Source: Lytechinus variegatus (lineage: Eukaryota; Echinodermata; Echinoidea; Temnopleuroida; Toxopneustidae). From it: a stretch of DNA of 64,000 nucleotides. Shown one piece after another: positions 61,110 through 64,000 of this stretch (positions are counted from its first letter, which is position 1; each line of letters opens with the position of its first letter). Both the position numbers and the translations under genes were made by a program. The notes beneath the pieces are model-generated. The model had not been told where the DNA came from, did no database searches, and saw only the letters and a program-made list of their open reading frames with translations. The DNA lies in assembly GCF_018143015.1 (NCBI RefSeq), contig NC_054752.1, positions 5,381,216-5,445,215 of the forward strand. Reading direction: 5' to 3'.

Positions 61110-63745
61110 CAACGAACGTAGAGGGCAGCAACACACAAGCGTGTTGCTCTAAGGAAGGTCAACTCCGCTCGAATTTTGTGACCACTCTAAAAAATAAGGG
61201 GGACTTTTCGGAAATTTGTCGAGTTGATTTTTTTTCATTTGTTAATTTCAAATATTTTTTAATGAACAATTATTAGATCGGTTATTCTGGGTAGAAATAT
61301 TAAAAATATTAATTTTAATTTCAAAGAAATTATTTAGCTTAAATAATCATGATTTTGACATTTTTTCTCATTTTGGAATATTAAGTCTATGACGAGGATC
61401 CCTCTTATCTCTTATTTTCCTCTGCTGAATTTCGCTGCACCACTAATAAATGCAGAGACAACCACCGTAATAATCGAGGTCATTTTTCTGGCCTGGGTGC
61501 GCCGAGTCTGGGCCGGTCGCGTAGCTAACTAGTGACGTTGATGATGCGCTGGGGCTTCAGTCGACTCGTCATAGATCTTCTAGCAACATAGACAATGACA
61601 TCTAATTTGCCTGGTCTGATTTGAAGTGCAATTGCTTCAGGGCTGATGTTTATCAACGATGATTGTTCAAGGTCAGATTTCAAATTTTAAATTGCATTTG
61701 ACTTTTAAGTCTATAAATCTTAATAGAAGAAGCTGCATCCCCGAAATCCGGGTCTAATTTCAACTTCGAGTCCGAGACTATGGACGGCGAAAAAAACCCA
61801 TGCATCGGATGCATTGCATTGGCTGCGCGCTGCGCTGCAGCTGAGCTGCACAGCCATGCAGGCGCTGCGTCGCGTCGAAGGTCGATAATCATTGAGCAAC
61901 CAAACTTCCAAAGCCAAATTAAAGCTTGAATAAACGGCCACCTATTCACATTTTCCCTGGTTTTCTTCAATAATTTCTAAGAAAATCAGCCAATTGAGGG
62001 AAATTGATTGCAATGTTACATCGTTTGCAGAGTGCCATCATCGACATTCGTTTTGCGTTAGAAACCTTAGTTAATTATAATATAGATCTAGGCTAGGCCT
62101 AGACTAGAAATGGGGGCTAGATAGATTAGACCATCTTAATTTCTGATTTTGGGTAGAAAGTAGACTTGATAGACAGCATCCATATCTTAATTTGACCATT
62201 GATTCTGTGCAATCAATGTTTAAATACTTTTACATAATTTGTTTGCCATATTGCAATTGGTAAATTTTCATGGGCCTGCATGGCCTGGGCTTGGCTGGCA
62301 GAACACGTTTTTTTTTTTGGATAAATTTCGAAAGTGAAAGAGCAAAGTGACTGAGCTCGTCGTGATTTTATTTTTATGCATTTTCTGACTGAATTTTAAA
62401 GATTTCATGCCTAACGCTAATGCCTAACGGTAACTTGTCAACCATATAATCTTCTAGTTCTAGATCTAGACTTTACCCTGTATGTAGGCATTTAACGGAC
62501 TAAAAAATCATAACCTCCTAGCGGCTAGCCCATGCAGACTGGCCTTAATTGAACCAAACTTAGCTTGCATGGACCAACCCTCAAATGGTCTAGATTTAGG
62601 CGTCCTATACTATAAAGACAATGTGGAATTCGTCTGTTTTGAGTCGATTATTATTTTAGTATTTTTTTATTGTTGCATAGACTCATACCAACTCATACCA
62701 ACAAGACGTGCTAGATCTATTCTAGATCTACTTAGATATCCAGTGTGGAACAACATCTTCAACAAACAGATCGAGACTGGTCAAAGCATTTGTCTACAGT
62801 CTAGTTAGACAAATAAAGTTTTCTAGATCTTTAGACTTGGGTCTATCGATCAACTAGACAGGAATAACCATCGTTTCTGGGGATTTATTCAACAATTTCT
62901 GACATTTTACTTTAATCTCCATCGGTGAGTGAGCCAGCGCAGTTCAGCAGAGCAACCAAAATACAGAGACTGAAGCTTTTGGTCTATCGATCAACATGAT
63001 CAAGATCTATGTTAGATGTAGACTTCACTTATTACTGATTGGAATGTATTTCTAAATTCATAAGTTTTGGGGAAAATGGTGAAAAGAAATGATAACATAC
63101 TACTGATAGATACGTGAATTATTTTTTAATACCCATTGGCATTGCTGCCTGCTCTAATAAATAAATAAATGAGTCACGGCCTATATATGGACTGCAGATA
63201 AATGCTGATCGACGCCTAGCAGAACAAGTACCAGTGCTAGACCAGGGGGTTGAAATCTAAGCAGACGACGGAGCATAATGTAGCTTAAGCATAGATGATA
63301 GTATGATGATGGGTTCAGCGAAGAGCCCAGAGAAAATAAGGGGGACATATTCAATCCCGAAATGCTTTGCGAGTGGTCACAAAATCGTCTCGGCGCAAAT
63401 CACCTAATTCAGCCGTCTGGTGAAATCGCTGATAACAACAATCACCGATTTGGTAATGATTTTAGTTTCCTGAAACTTGCATTTGTAAAGTTTTAAATAT
63501 CAAAGTATGTTTTCATATTTATGTATATCCCTCAACATATTTTTTAATGTTATCTTTGATATCGTTGTAGTCATATTCTTTCATATTCGTTTCTTGATCA
63601 CTACTAATTTGTTGTTGTATTGGATCGGCATTTGATTTCGTTGTCATGAACAATAAAATATACGCGCAGCTCAGTTGCATGCGCGTATCGAGTTGACCTT
63701 CCTTAGAGCAACACGCTTGTGTGTTGCTGCCCTCTACGTTCGTTG
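61110..63745. mobile_element. 2.6-kb element with ~50-bp perfect TIRs, unrecognised
   Basis: Left CAACGAACGTAGAGGGCAGC then AACACACAAGCGTGTTGCTC and TAAGGAAGGTCAACTC are exactly inverted at 63693-63745. A second inverted module follows inward: TTTTGTGACCACTC at about 61177 against GAGTGGTCACAAAA near 63371, with ATAAGGGGGAC near 61193 and 63336. There is no long open frame or recognised transposase, so it is probably non-autonomous. Clear target duplication was not found, and the right flank is not homologous to the TRIM locus on the left. Confidence 0.7.
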
Positions 63746-64000
63746 CTACTCAATTAAGTCTTCGCGCGGTCAAAACGCGTACTATTGCAAGTGCGCGCCA
63801 CGCAACCCTGCCAAATAAGGAAAGGGCACTTAAGTGACTTTTCAGAATACCAAAATGCTAATTGAGCGCTAATTGACCGCTAATTGAGCTTTCAGCATAC
63901 CGCCCCTGGGGTTGTATTCTGAGATCCATTTTATCTCAGATGAAATAAAATATTTTATCTCCGTTAAAATCAGTGAGATAAAATACCCTTAAAATCTCTC
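63746..64000. other. Window end, possible further element end
   Basis: Contains TGAGCGCTAATTGACCGCTA repeats and, near 63930-63990, an inverted TTTATCTCAGATGAAATAAA-type segment. It runs off the window and cannot be assigned. Confidence 0.3.

Overview
The window looks like echinoderm nuclear DNA, most likely a sea urchin. This rests on a B-box/propeller TRIM-like gene of the intronless type common in urchins, tRNA-derived SINEs, Ty3/Gypsy remains and many fold-back DNA elements. The species call is an inference. The sequence is AT-rich and almost entirely intergenic or transposon-derived. Most open frames come from simple repeats or palindromes and are not genes.

Layout. (1) 1-3442: a TRIM-like gene on the minus strand, its 3' flank carrying a solo LTR. 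The same locus recurs as a decayed copy at 59578-61109, with an unoccupied version of the solo-LTR site. (2) 3443-6626: microsatellite, MITE, SINE and an array of ~240-bp units. (3) 6627-29440: a broken Ty3/Gypsy-like element on the minus strand with nearly identical LTRs. It splits the ~240-bp array and is itself swollen by a 0.9-kb TIR element and a 15-kb element (12509-27581) with array-like ends. That 15-kb element contains two further fold-back elements (19508-21727 and 22460-25373), several MITEs and a SINE. (4) 29757-37127: an LTR-like block with two ~1.8-kb direct repeats and two minisatellites, flanked by ATAT and splitting the next unit of the same array. (5) 38026-54570: a nest in which an old hAT-like MITE is split by a TTA-flanked inverted-repeat element, which is split by a 12.25-kb fold-back element (39396-51647). 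Inside that is a phase-consistent four-exon gene on the minus strand (43585-50204) whose first intron holds two more fold-back elements. (6) 54570-61109: simple repeats, MITEs and the second TRIM locus. (7) 61110-63745: an unrecognised 2.6-kb element with ~50-bp terminal inverted repeats that truncates the second TRIM copy.

The strongest candidate for something undescribed is the pair of giant elements at 12509-27581 and 39396-51647. Both begin CCCTTAT and end ATAAGGG, have long tandem-repeat ends, appear to be flanked by a 2-bp duplication, and enclose more than 10 kb. At least one carries what looks like a whole small host gene with introns. The genes here show no operon-like co-operation; the biology is transposon nesting and possible gene capture.
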